Assembly (NCBI GenBank): GCA_963575745.1
Contig: CAUYUJ010020243.1
Location: 91,474-155,473, forward strand
From: Prorocentrum cordatum
Taxonomy: Eukaryota > Sar > Dinophyceae > Prorocentrales > Prorocentraceae
Direction: 5' to 3'
Length of the DNA: 64,000 nt
Shown: piece by piece, positions 21,717-31,243 of the stretch
How the letters are laid out: the number at the start of each line of letters is the position of its first letter
Position numbering within the stretch: position 1 is the first letter of the stretch
Position numbers and translations under genes: made by a program
Notes under the pieces: generated by a model
Told to the model about the DNA's origin: nothing
The model's input: only the letters and a program-made list of their open reading frames with translations
The model's database searches: none

Positions 21717-21907
21717 CGTGTCCGCCTACAGGGGGATTTTCGACGAAAAATAATACATACCCCAAAACTACACCGAAAAGGTCAAACAATTCTCAAATAG
21801 TCCCCTGATTATCCTGATTATTTTTGTATTATTTTTTGATTGTCTTGGGGATTTTATTTTTTATTTTTCGTCGAAAATCCCTCTGTAGGGGGACAGGCCC
21901 GACTTAA
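21717..21907 (+). mobile_element. F1 element with perfect 8-bp target duplication
   Basis: Left end TTATGTCGGGCGTGTCC and right end GGACAGGCCCGACTTAA are inverted. GGCCAGGG is present on both sides (21709-21716 and 21908-21915), a perfect 8-bp target duplication. Inside, GGGGGATTTTCGACGAAAAA pairs with TTTTTCGTCGAAAATCCC, so the arms are longer than in other copies. Its edges, with the duplicated G, form GT...AG. An 8-bp duplication fits hAT-, P- or Merlin-type transposases. Confidence 0.9.
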
Positions 21908-21908
21908 G

Positions 21909-22030
21909 GCCAGGGCGGGGATGCCCGGAGCTCCTGGCGTCTCACGTTTGTCCGAGCCGGGCGTCTTCTCCGCCCAGTTGCGGGCCCCGGGGCCCTCACA
22001 GATCGTCGGGGGCGGCCAAGAGGGGGGTGA
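21909..22030 (+). CDS. Exon candidate downstream of the F1 introner
   Basis: If 21716-21908 is spliced out, the frame continues GQGGDARSSWRLTFVRAGRL to TGA at 22028-22030. The pre-insertion sequence, with one GGCCAGGG copy, has the same frame, and splicing would add only two codons. The protein has no recognised domain. The stop might be outside a real exon that ends earlier. Confidence 0.35.
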
Positions 22031-22433
22031 TGATTAGGGGGGGTGGATCTCATGGCGGGGGCCATGATACCTCCCCAGATCTCATGGCGCCTCTCCTTCT
22101 TTCATTCCGTCCCTGGCCCCCCCCCTGGGCCGCGCACATGCCGCCAGCCATGATTTGCGCCCCCTCCTCTCGGGCGTCCCCCTCTTGGACGCCCCCGATA
22201 TCGATGCGGCTCGAAAAATGGCGTTCAAAAATGGGGTCTAGGGCTCCGGTCGTGATTTTGTTGCGATGCTGCACTTTTGGGGGGGCACTGTCGTAGTTAT
22301 TTCAGGCTCGTTCCAGATCGCTCTGGAACGGTCGCGGCGCCCAATTTTTGTTTGGTCGGCGGTGAGTTGGACCGTCAAGTGGTGGGCTGTCGGCGGGGCG
22401 CAACGGGAGCGAATTAGGCACAGGTAGGGGAAT
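22031..22433. other. Unique sequence, no supported gene
   Basis: It contains a small perfect hairpin at 22309-22328 (GTTCCAGA/TCTGGAAC arms, 4-bp loop). Nothing else is recognisable. Confidence 0.5.
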
Positions 22434-22552
22434 GTCACCACCCACCAAACCACCCCAACCCAGATGGCCCGAAGTTGTCCTCCATCCCCAGTGGGCTGGG
22501 CGTCCTGGAACATTGAAAACAACACAGGTGGAATCCGTAACTACAGTCAACC
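22434..22552. mobile_element. F4 element, truncated copy
   Basis: It starts TCACCACCCACCAAACCACC like the 29.6-kb copy and follows it through CCAGTGGG and GGAATCCGT. The opposite terminal repeat is missing. Confidence 0.65.
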
Positions 22553-22729
22553 CGCACAGTAAAGATGGGCAGCCTTCGCAAGGGTACCCTTGCCTCCTCG
22601 GTCCATCCTTGGCCACCTTCGTTGGCCGCGCCCCGCTCGAAAAACTTCGATATGGCCTTCCAAGGCCCCTGCATCCTCATCGTGCCGTTGAATTACCCCC
22701 CCCGCTCCACCTCGAAGTTATGGCAAGAG

Positions 22730-23640
22730 GAGGAGGAGGAGGAGGAGGAGGAGGAGGAGGAGGAGGAGGAGGAGGAGGAGGNNNNNNNNNNNNNNNNNNN
22801 NNNNNNNNNNNNNNNNNNNNNNNNNNNNNNNNNNNNNNNNNNNNNNNNNNNNNNNNNNNNNNNNNNNNNNNNNNNNNNNNNAGGATGATGCTGGCGATGA
22901 AGATGATGATGATGCTGCTGGCGGTGGCCATGCTGATGATGGTGATGGTTGTGATGATGATGGTGATGATGGGGATGTTAACGGTGGCGTCGTTGATGAT
23001 GATGCTGATCATGCTACGCTGGTAAGGCTGCTGGTGATGATGGTGATTGTGGCGGCGTGGCTGATTGTGATGAGGACGACGAGGGTGATAATGGTGATGA
23101 GGATGATGAGGATGGTGAGGATGATGAGGACGGTCAGGATGATGATGACGATGAGGACGAGGGGGGGGGGAAGTATGATGAGGACGTTAAAGAGGAAGAT
23201 GATGACGACGATCATAATGTTGATGGTTGTGCTGGTGATGATGATGACGGCGATGACGATGATGATGCTGCTGCTGGTGGTGATGATGATGGAAACCGTC
23301 ATGATGAATGTGGTGATGATGTTGATGATGGTGTTGTGATCATGGTATGAAATAAAAAAGATGATGGTGATACTGATGTACATGGTGATGTCGATGATGA
23401 TGATGGTAACTTTGCTGATGACCATGGCCATTCTCGTGATCAACGGCCATGATCATGATGACCAGGGTGATCATGATGGTCATGCTGATACGTGTGGTGA
23501 AGATGGCGGTGATTGGGACGTGGATGAGGATGGCGAGGATGAGGATGAGGATGATGATTGTGATAATGAGTGATGATGGTCATGATGATGATGATGCTGA
23601 TGATGATGACGATGATGACGATGATGGAGGGGGATGAGAA
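22730..23640. repeat. GAG tract, assembly gap, GAT/GAG tract
   Basis: Pure GAG (22730-22781) borders the N gap. After it, GAT repeats with many GAC, GAG and GGT variants continue to 23640. A short AATAAAAAAG segment interrupts at about 23350. Met-, Asp- and Ile-rich ORFs are artefacts. Confidence 0.9.
22782..22881. other. Assembly gap of 100 N
   Basis: Exactly 100 N between a GAG and a GAT microsatellite. The round number suggests a fixed-size scaffold gap, so the true distance and joining are unknown. Confidence 0.98.
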
Positions 23641-23689
23641 GAGGATGAAGTCGAGGAGGACGAGGAGGAGGGGGAGGAAAAACAGGAGG

Positions 23690-24370
23690 GCGATGCGGAG
23701 GTGCTGGAGTGTATTATCCTGCGTTCGTGCGCGTCGCAGCGACGCCTGCAGCCAATGGTTTCGCGGGACAGACAGACCCACTGCGCCGACAGTGTTCAGC
23801 GTGATTCCTTTCAGCCGCGTTGCGCTTCCCTTGACCGCGCGCGTGCTTGAAGGCGTGTTGGCCAGCCGGCACGCCTGGACTTGGCGCGAGGTTGCGACGG
23901 GCAATTTCGCGCAGTGGTGCGCGTGGCCGTTGTGCCATGAAGAGAGGTACATATCCTCGTCCATTTCCCTCTCTCGGTCCTCCTTCCTGCCTCCACCTCC
24001 TCATGTCTTGTGCACGCGCGCAGGCGCTCAATGGACTCCTCCTCGCCTTATTTCTCTCTTCTTTTCTATTTCCTTGTCCTCCTCATCCTCCCCCGTTGTC
24101 CTCCCTCTTGTCCGCTGTTTCCGTATCCCTTCTCCTCCTCGCCCACCTGCTTCTTGAGGACTCGGAGTGCGTGGCGTTGGTGCGTGCAGGGGCGCGCAAG
24201 TGGTCCGTTGAAGTGGCGCCGTCGTGCAAGCAGGAATGTCAAGATCGCTACAGGCTTAAGTTGGGCGTCGGACGAAAAACGGAAATTGGAGCAGGTCGTC
24301 CGCTGCCGTGCCGCGAGGCGCTGATCATGGGTTCCAGTAGGTTTCCCATCAGCAGGGGGGGATTGAGAAT
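23690..24370. other. Unique island with open frames on both strands
   Basis: From about 23700 to 23960 both strands have protein-like open frames: plus has TVFSVIPFSRVALPLTARVL, minus has RLKGITLNTVGAVGLSVPRN. I cannot decide between them, and neither has a known motif. Positions 24040-24150 are CTCCT-rich. Confidence 0.35.
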
Positions 24371-24374
24371 AGGA

Positions 24375-24520
24375 CGATGATGAGAAGTTGGAGGAGCAGG
24401 AGGAGCAGGAGGAGAAGGAGGAGGAGCAGGAGGAGGAGGAGCAGGAGGAGGAGGAGGAGCAGGAGGAGGAGGAGGAGGAGGAGCAGGAGGTGGAGGGGGA
24501 GGAGGAAGAGGAGGAGGACT
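24375..24520. repeat. GAG/CAG-interspersed microsatellite
   Basis: GGAGGA repeats regularly broken by GCAGGAG. Confidence 0.95.
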
Positions 24521-24859
24521 AGGGCATTCTCAGGATGCATCAACGGTGCTGCGATACACGCCGTGTCCCACGCCCCCTCCTCGCAGGTTTTTCTGAGCAT
24601 TATTCTTCGCCACGGGAGGCGTTCCCTTGAAAGAAATGTGTTTCTAAGGCCTGTTATTTCAGCGAACGCTCCGTTGATGACAACTGTCCGCCGCCGACGC
24701 GTAGAAACACCAGAGCTGCACAACGGCAGGGCGACGCAAGTCAAGGGAGTGTCCAGCGGGAGCCGCGCGTCGAAATCAAGCCGCCTTTCTGCCATGCTGC
24801 GTCCTCGCAACCGTTGGGCTGCCGAAGCCGAGGGCGCAGCATCGCAGGCCTCGAAATTG

Positions 24860-25017
24860 ACACCAACACCAATATCGGCGGCGTGCCTCCACCGAGGGAT
24901 GAAGATTCCGGTCTCGGTGAGGTAATATTTTGGCTTCCAGGGCGGCCGAAGTATTACCACCAGCACCGAAATCTAGGATCATCTTCCCCCTGTGGAGGCA
25001 ACCCCCTGTGTTGGTGT
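24860..25017. mobile_element. F6 TIR element, uninterrupted copy (158 bp)
   Basis: Ends ACACCAACACCAATATCGGC and CCCCTGTGTTGGTGT are inverted, with GTGCCTCCACCGAGG opposite CCCCCTGTGGAGGCA further in. The centre, GGTAATATTTTGGCTTCC, is an empty site relative to the copy at 62329-62660, which carries a mariner-like insertion at that TA. Confidence 0.8.
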
Positions 25018-25210
25018 TTCCGGGACTTCGCCCCCGGTTCCTGTCCAAGGCGTACCTTTTCCTGTGCAAGCTCTTCGGCACCGCCTGCACCCCGCGCCCT
25101 CCGGCCGCCCGAGGCCCCGCCCGCCCGCGCCCTGTCTCCCCAGTTCGTGCTTTGCGCGGCCCGCCCAGCTCTTCATCGGAAGTGGCCCGCTCTCGACCCG
25201 CAGACCAAAA
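25018..25210 (+). CDS. Exon candidates next to an F6 element
   Basis: One frame immediately after F6 reads RPRFLSKAYLFLCKLFGTAC. A second possible exon starts after CCCCAG at 25144 (FVLCAARPALHRKWPALDPQ) and ends at a CGCAG. These are protein-like but lie in different frames, with no identified family. Confidence 0.25.
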
Positions 25211-25632
25211 AAAAATGTGTTCACCAGTGCGCGCGATGCCGCGCGTGCGAGAGATCCACCTTTGAAAGCGGTCCGTCGCCCAGGTGTGGCTGCTGGACAA
25301 ACCGGAAGCCGCCGTCTGTTCGTTGCGTGCGCGGGGCCAGGACGATTTTTCGTAGTCTCGAGAGCGAGCTTCCCTCCATCCGTGCATCGGGTGTCTGCTG
25401 GAAATCGTGAGCCTCAGGATCATAGGCGGTGGGGAAGTCCGAATCGGAACGCCCAGACCGCCCTACACTGGCACGGCTGGAGGTGCGACGAGGATCGGCC
25501 ATGGCTCTGGCCCTCCCCCCTCGTGCGGATGGATGCCTTCTGCCCCTGTCCCCCCCCGCGCGAGGGGTCCCCAGTTGTGGGCGCAACGTGGTAAAACGCA
25601 CACCTGAGGTTTGGCCATCCGTCGACCCTGCC

Positions 25633-25795
25633 CTAAGTCGGACGTGTCCCTCTGCAGGAGGAATATCCAGAGATGGTCGAGAAACATTCAGGGGACGATT
25701 TTCTGACCATATCTGAGCATTCGTTGCGCATTGTTTGGCTCTGTTTTATTTTTCGTCCAAAATCTGCCGTCCAAGCACCGCCTATAGTATGCGGT
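25633..25795 (+). mobile_element. F1 element with degraded right end
   Basis: Left end CTAAGTCGGACGTGTCCCTC is clear, and the F1 interior motifs TATCCAGAGATGGT and TTTTTCGTCCAAAATC are present. The right terminal repeat is eroded. Confidence 0.7.
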
Positions 25796-25852
25796 GGTTG
25801 GGGGTGCCCGCGCCCCCTCGTCCCCTCTATGGGTTTGGGGTGGTGCTGCGGC

Positions 25853-25952
25853 GCCGTCGTCGTCGTCGTCGTCGTCGTCGGCGTCGTCGGCTGTCGTGGT
25901 GGTGGTGGTCGTCGTCGTCGTCGTCCTCGTCGTCGTCGATGTCGTCGTCGAT

Positions 25953-26012
<60 letters not shown>

Positions 26013-26013
26013 C
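25853..26013. repeat. CGT/GTC microsatellite
   Basis: GTCGTC repeats with GTG and GAT variants. Arg-, Val-, Ser-, Thr- and Asp-rich ORFs are artefacts. Confidence 0.95.
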
Positions 26014-26530
26014 TCCATCCCATGCCATCTGGGAAGTGGGGTGGCCCGCGGGGCCCCGGTGCCCGTCCCATCTCGGGGGAAGGGGGCGTAAACCATCGAT
26101 GCTGTGTTTTGTGGACGTTTGAGCGGTGGAGGAAAGGGGGGAAGGGGGAGGCGGAGGAGGAGGAGAAGGAGGACGGAAAAGGAACTTGGCCCGGCCTGAT
26201 GAGCCGGGGGAAGTTGGATGAACCCTCCTTTTCCATTCTGTTTTGTTTGAACACAGCAATGAAGTTGGATAACCCCGGATCATCCGTTGTTCCTCAAAAG
26301 TGGGAAAGTTGGATGAACTTTCTGCTGATACGTTACCAGGGAAGCAGGAGGAGGAGGAGGAGGAGGAGGAAGTGCAGGAGGAGCAGGAAGAGAAGGAACA
26401 TACAAATAGCATGGAGGAGGGGCAGGAGGAGGAGGAGGAGGGAGGAGGAGGAGAACGGGTCGGATAAACAGGATGAGGAGGAGGGCAAGGAAGATGAGGA
26501 GAAGGAGAAGGAGGAGGCGAAAAAAAAGAG
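26014..26530. repeat. Unique segment then GAG microsatellite
   Basis: GAG-rich tracts at 26138-26185 and 26341-26530 surround about 150 bp with two AGTTGGATGAAC-type phrases. No gene seen. Confidence 0.7.
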
Positions 26531-26579
26531 GAGAACCCCTCCCCGGCGTCGCTGCCCCCCCCCGCCCTGCCACCTGCAG

Positions 26580-26651
26580 GCGAACGACCGCGTGGTGCAC
26601 GCGCTGCAGAAGCAGAGAAGACCCTCCCGTCCCAAGTCCCATAAATGGTGA
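26580..26651 (+). CDS. Terminal-exon candidate, paralogue of 40974-41051
   Basis: After CACCTGCAG the frame reads ANDRVVHALQKQRRPSRPKS then HKW and TGA at 26649-26651. The first 14 residues align with ANDRVQRLLQKQKK of the second copy at 40974, including the phase at the AG acceptor and a GAG microsatellite just upstream. The tail after QRR is repeat-derived: it overlaps a dispersed module (GTCCCAAGTCCCAT, then GAGGAAGTCTCAAGCGAAAC). No function can be assigned. Confidence 0.45.
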   Translation, partial: ANDRVVHALQKQRRPSRPKSHKW

Positions 26652-26692
26652 GGAAGTCTCAAGCGAAACGCCCGGCCCGCCCATCTAACATG
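26636..26692 (+). repeat. Dispersed module GAAGTCTCAxGCGAAACGCCC
   Basis: The same roughly 40-bp module occurs at 7650-7690 and, reversed, at 41312-41356, where it borders the 77-bp repeats. Here it stands alone beside the exon candidate. Confidence 0.75.
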
Positions 26693-26739
26693 CTCGGATG
26701 TGTGACGAGGAAAGGTTACCGCAAGAGGCATGGGTCGGG

Positions 26740-27250
26740 GCGAAGGGGGACGGGGAAGATCAGGAAGGAGGGGTGGGTGATGGAGAGAGGAGAAAGAGGA
26801 GGAGAGGGAGGATGAGGAGGAGGAGGAGGAGCAGGAGGAGGAGGAGGAGGGACGAAGAGCCGCGGGTCACAATTGGAGTGGTGTGTGTGTGGCGGGGATG
26901 CCCACGCTGACGCTCTCTGAGGACCCCTTTGAGGGCGGCAGCGTTGGGGCTCCCTCCATCTCTTGGCTCGTCGCTCCTCTTCCCTCCTCTTCACACATCC
27001 CCTCTCTCTCCCTCTCTTTTCTCTGTCTCTCTATATTTCTCCTCTTCCTCCTCCTTCACTCCTCCTCCTCCTCTTCCTCCTCGTCCTCGTCCTCTTCCTC
27101 CACCACCTCCTCCCCGTCCTCCTCTCCCTCGTTCTCCTCTCCCTCCTCCTCTTCGTCGTCGTCGTCGTCCTCCTCCTCCTCCTCCTCCTCCTCCTCGTCT
27201 CTCCTTCTCGCCTTCAGTTTTCCTCTGCCTTCTTCGTCTTCCTCATTTCT
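26740..27250. repeat. GAG tract, spacer, TCC/TCG tract
   Basis: GAG repeats (26740-26860), a spacer, then CTC/CCT repeats with CGT variants (26995-27245). This forms purine-rich and pyrimidine-rich blocks about 150 bp apart on one strand. Confidence 0.9.
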
Positions 27251-27329
27251 CGAGTGCCGTACGCCATTCCTCCGACCTCCAGAAGGAGTGAGTGTTTGAG
27301 CCGATCGTGGAAGTTAGATCTTGAATCAG

Positions 27330-28000
27330 GAGCCTCCTGGATGAATCCGAGGGCCTCTTGGGATGCCCCTCTGGAGCCTCTTGGAGAACTCTTGGGGGCA
27401 TGTGGGAGGCTTCTGGTGGCCTCATAAGGGGGCCTCTGGGGGGCTTCTTGGGGGCGTCTTGGGGGCGTCTTGGAGGCCTCTTTGGGCCTCGTGGGGGCCC
27501 TCGGTGGCCCCTGCGGGGCTCGAGGGGGCATCTCGGTGGGACAGGCTCGACATGGGAGTTCGTATTCCCCTTCTTGGGCTTTCTTGGAGCCCTCTTGGGG
27601 CTCTCCAGCGGCTGTCGTCTTGGGGGGCCCCAGTGGCTGTCTTTGGACCCTCTTAGGCAGGCTTGGGGCCTTTTTGGAGGCAACATGGGCCGTGTAAGGA
27701 CGATCTTGGGGGCCGGTTGGGCCGTCGCGTTCCCCAACGTAACATGCGAGCGTGCTGAACATGTATTGTTTCCAGGGAATGGGATGTTTTTGCCCTCTGG
27801 TGCCCTCTCGGCGATCCTCTGAAGGCGCTTTTGGCTTGTCCTGGGGGCCTCGAGCGCTATCTTGAGGCCATCTTGGATCGTCGTGCAGCTACCCTGGGCC
27901 GTCATGAGGCTCTCTTCGACTATCTTGGCGCTCTGTCTGGGCGCTGTTGGGCTGTCTTGGGGCTTTTTGGGAGCTCCAGAGGCCCCAGGAGGTGCGTTGA
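27330..28000. repeat. Degenerate GGGGCCTCTTGG repeats
   Basis: Irregular units such as GGAGCCTCTTGG and GGGGCGTCTTGG fill this segment, complementary in kind to 19.36-19.67 kb and 60.6-61.25 kb. Long ORFs on both strands are low-complexity artefacts. Confidence 0.65.
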
Positions 28001-28396
28001 CGAGCTCGTCCCCGCTTTACCCCTCCGCTCCCCCGCCCTCCCCCCCCTACTGGCATTTTTGGACCCCTGTGAAGGGGTGAAGGGGAAGGGGGACAGCCAA
28101 ATGCCTCACACGCCTTTTCATCCCTGGCACGCGGGGGTTGGCGGATCATCTCCCGTCGCCCCACATCCCCCTTTGCCTCTGTCCCCGCCTCAGCGCCCTC
28201 TCCCTCTCCCCCCGCCCCCCCGTTCGCCCCCCCCTCCCCCGTTCGCCTCCCCGTTCCCCCCCTCTCCCCCCCCCTCTCCCTCCCCCTCCCTCTCCCCGCT
28301 CCCTCTCGCTCTCCCTCCTCCCCCGACTCTGTGCGGGAGCTGCCCCGCCCTCTCCGCGCACAGGCTCACACAGGACTCCACGACTCCCCTGAGCCC
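28001..28396. other. C/T-rich sequence, no gene
   Basis: Positions 28160-28330 are CCCCTC-type repeats; the rest is unremarkable. Confidence 0.6.
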
Positions 28397-28523
28397 TGGC
28401 ATCGCTCGGACGTGTGCATTTTTTTCTCGGCGAGGACCCTGGAGGAGCATCCTGGACCATCGAGCAAAAAACACACGAGCGAAACCGACAAATGCACGGG
28501 AAATGGACGTCCGAGCGACGGCA
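28397..28523. mobile_element. F7 TIR element, copy 2 (127 bp)
   Basis: It begins TGGCATCGCTCGGACGTGTG and ends GGACGTCCGAGCGACGGCA, matching 8193-8321 throughout. Unlike that copy it is not flanked by long direct repeats. Confidence 0.75.
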
Positions 28524-28690
28524 AGAAGCAGTGCTTGCTCTCAGCGTGCCTCGCGTGCCTTCGGGGGCAGTTGTGCTCCCCGGTGCCACCCTGGCCGGCT
28601 CGCCGCCGCCCGCCGCCGAGCCCGTCGTTGAGGCCGTCGCCGCTGGTAACTGGGCCCCGGTGCCAGCATGGCGGGCCCGTCGCCGCCCGT

Positions 28691-29265
28691 CGCCGCCGTC
28701 CTGCTCCTCCTCCTCCTCGTGCTCCTCCTCCTCCTCCTCCTCCTCCTCGTGCTTCTCCTCCTCCTCCTCCTCCGCCTCCTCCTCCTCCTCCTGCCCCTCC
28801 TCCCCCTCCTCCTCCTCCTCCTCCTCGTCCGCTCGTCGCCGCCGTCGCCGCTGGATGGCGTTGCGCTGCAGTCGCTTCGCAATCGCACTGTGCTGCTCTG
28901 CATTCCCTGGCAGTCCTTGGCGGTGTTTCGCATTGCTCTGCATTGCATCGCTTCGCATTGCTGTGTTTTGCACAGCTCTGAATCGCAATGCATTCCATCG
29001 CATTGCCTGTCTTTGCTTTGCATTGCGTTGTGTTGTTTTGCAGTGCCTTGCACATCATTATATCGTTTTGCATGGCTTTGCATGGCTCTGCATGGCTTTT
29101 CAGTGGGTTGCATTACATCGTTTTGCATGGCTTTGCAGTGCGTTGCATTGCACTGCATGGTCTTGCATTGCTTGTTTTGCATTGCTTTGCATTTCTTTGC
29201 ATTGATTGTGAAGGCCTTACGGCCAGTGCTGCCGACCCTGAAGACGAGGACGACGACGACGACGA
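28691..29265. repeat. CTC tract, GCATT-type minisatellite and conserved 3' module
   Basis: CTC repeats (28691-28835) lead into imperfect TTGCAT/GCTTTGCA units (28870-29205). These end in TGAAGGCCTTACGGCC and CCTGAAGACGA followed by CGA repeats. The same order of minisatellite, module and CGA run is at 39035-39545. Confidence 0.8.
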
Positions 29266-29492
29266 CGACGGCGACGCTCTGGCGCTTATCCTCCCTCCGC
29301 TGCTCCTTCCTTCCCCGCCTCTGCCTATTCCTCCCTCCACCCTCCTCCCGTCCGCCTCCCTCCCTCCCTCCCTCCCTCACTCCCCCCCGCCCCCCCTCCG
29401 AGTCTCTCTCCCCCCTCCTTCCCTCCCGTCCCGTTCTCCTCCATCCCTCCCTCCCTCGCTCCCTCTCTCCCTCCCTCCCTCCCCCCCCCCAG
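29266..29492. other. CCCTC-rich tract ending in a CAG acceptor
   Basis: An almost continuous polypyrimidine tract ends in CCCCCCAG at 29492, immediately before the exon candidate. It could serve as an unusually long 3' splice tract. Confidence 0.5.
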
Positions 29493-29629
29493 GAGGTCTG
29501 GGAGGCCCTGGTGCAGTGGAACGTCGTCCGCGTCCGGATGGCGGAGGGCCTCAGGCATGTGAACGTCGCCGACAGGCGGCGCCTCGAGGATCGCCGGGCC
29601 CCGCCCACTGCTCGCAGAGTGCCTACTGC
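29493..29629 (+). CDS. Exon candidate squeezed against F4 and F8 elements
   Basis: After CCCCAG|GAGG the frame reads EVWEALVQWNVVRVRMAEGL then RHVNVADRRRLEDRRAPPTA. It is rich in charged and hydrophobic residues and very unlike repeat translations. A GT occurs at 29620-29621 (AGAGTGCC), just before the F4 element at 29630. No domain is recognised. The AG|G context matches the acceptor preference reported for dinoflagellates. Confidence 0.5.
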
Positions 29630-29798
29630 TCACCACCCACCAAACCACCCCAACCCAACCCGAAGGCCTCAAGTTGACCTCCGTTTCCAGTGGGGGGGGG
29701 TCGGGGAAAATCGAGAAAAGACGTATGGAACCCGTACCCCCCCCCCAACCCGAAATTCGGGTCTTCGGGTTGGGTTGGGGTGGTCTGGTAGGTAGTCA
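29630..29798. mobile_element. F4 TIR element, copy 2 (169 bp)
   Basis: Ends TCACCACCCACCAAACCACC and GGTGGTCTGGTAGGTAGTCA are inverted. The interior is the reverse complement of the 9048-9211 copy. An F8 element begins two bases beyond its right end. Confidence 0.8.
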
Positions 29799-29799
29799 C

Positions 29800-29889
29800 C
29801 TACTCGCAAGACATCCGAAAAAGCACAGGCTTGCCTCGACGCAATGGGTCGCAGATCCCTCGCGGCAGATCCGGGCCATTTGTGAGTAG
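29800..29889. mobile_element. F8 short TIR element, copy 1 (90 bp)
   Basis: Ends CTACTCGCAAG and TGTGAGTAG are inverted, and GTCGCAGATCCC lies inside. A close copy is at 56035-56122. Confidence 0.65.
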
Positions 29890-30604
29890 TTGCGCTGTGA
29901 GCAGTGGGGGCGCGCTTGTCCAGAGGAGTTCGAGAAGTCCCTTGACTAGCCCTAAAGCTGCCGCTCCTCCGGGGACCCCTCTCCTGCTGCTGCTGCTTTG
30001 GATCCCCGCCCGACATCCTAAACAGTTCTCCCGCTCCCTTCCTACCTCGAAGATAAAACTTCTGGAGTTCCGCCAGGATTTTTTCGGGCGTGAGGGGAGG
30101 TAAGTGTGTGTGTGGGGGGGGGAGAAACGTGCATCCTTCATGCTGGTTTTGGGTCCGAGGGGGCCCTGTAGGGCCCCTGTAGGGCACACAGGGCCATCTT
30201 TCCTCACCCCCCATTCCCCCCCTATGACTCGACGCCCGATTGGTTTCGGTTTGATTTCGTTTCGGAGCAAAGGCGGAACGAACACAGAACGATGAACAAC
30301 GAAAACAACATGAAATAGAAGAGCAATGTTCAGCTCCAGCCCTGCCGAACCAATTCTTCTGCTCTTCCGTCTATCGAGGGCCCCCAAACGGGGTGGTGAC
30401 CACACCGTGTGGTGAGCTGGTGGGGATTTAGAGGTCACCGCACGGTTTTGGGACTCTGGTCGTTCTCCGAGGACGTCTCGGGCGACTGGGGCCTCCGAGG
30501 TCCCAAAACCGTGCGTTCACGGACCGTGCGGTGAGCTCTTCGGGGATGTCGAGGACACCGCACGGTCTGTCACCGCGCCGTTTCGGGACTCCAAAGTCGA
30601 CCTC
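29890..30604. other. Unique sequence with an inverted repeat at 30432-30532
   Basis: GGTCACCGCACGGTTTTGGG and CCCAAAACCGTGCGTTCAC are inverted about 60 bp apart, and further copies of CACCGCACGGT lie at 30552-30585. It may be another small TIR element. No gene seen. Confidence 0.5.
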
Positions 30605-30742
30605 GAAGACGAAACTTCCAGAGGTCCGCGAGGATTTCCGGGATCCGCGCTGGACCCCCCTAGCGGCGCCTCCCCCCCAGCGCGCTCCGCGCGCCTGGCG
30701 GGGAGGGCCTGGCGCCGATCCGCGGAGTGCGCGCGATCCTCC
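30605..30742. mobile_element. F5 element, eroded copy
   Basis: It shares AGAGGTCCGCGAGGATTTCC, GATCCGCGCTGGACCCCCCT and GCGCGCTCCGCGCGCC with the 9.6-kb copy. The outer parts of the arms are lost. Confidence 0.6.
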
Positions 30743-30779
30743 GAAGGGTCATGCTTCTGCAGATATGTTTCTTCTAGGG

Positions 30780-31235
30780 CCTTTCTATCCACATGCATAC
30801 ATATACGTATACATATACCTATGCTTATACATATTTCATATCCATCTACATGTACGTGTACATGTGCATGTGCATCTACATTTACATATACATATACATA
30901 TACATATACAGATACAACTGCAAATACATATACGTATACTATACAAATACATGTACAGTTACAGTTACATGTACATGCACATGTACATGTACGTGTAAAG
31001 TTACATGTGCATAATCATACACACACGCATACACATATACATATACTATACATATGCATGTATGTATGACTACACATATGCATATACACAAACGTATACA
31101 GATGGCTATGCATACCCATATTCGTGTGTGTATATCTACATACACACCCACATATGCTCACACATACACATACAGATCCATCCATATCTGTGTACACACA
31201 TATTTTTATATACATATATATATATGTATATAACG
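30780..31235. repeat. AT-rich ACATATACAT microsatellite
   Basis: Imperfect TACATA/CATATA and TACATG repeats ending in TATATATATA. It is one of two strikingly AT-rich blocks in a GC-rich window. Confidence 0.95.
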
Positions 31236-31243
31236 GGGCGATG

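Noticed and set aside
29621-29808. CCTACTGC/CCTACTCGC as a target duplication of the F4 element
   Set aside because: The right-hand copy is the start of an F8 element (CTACTCGCAAG), also present at 56035, so the similarity is not evidence of F4 insertion.
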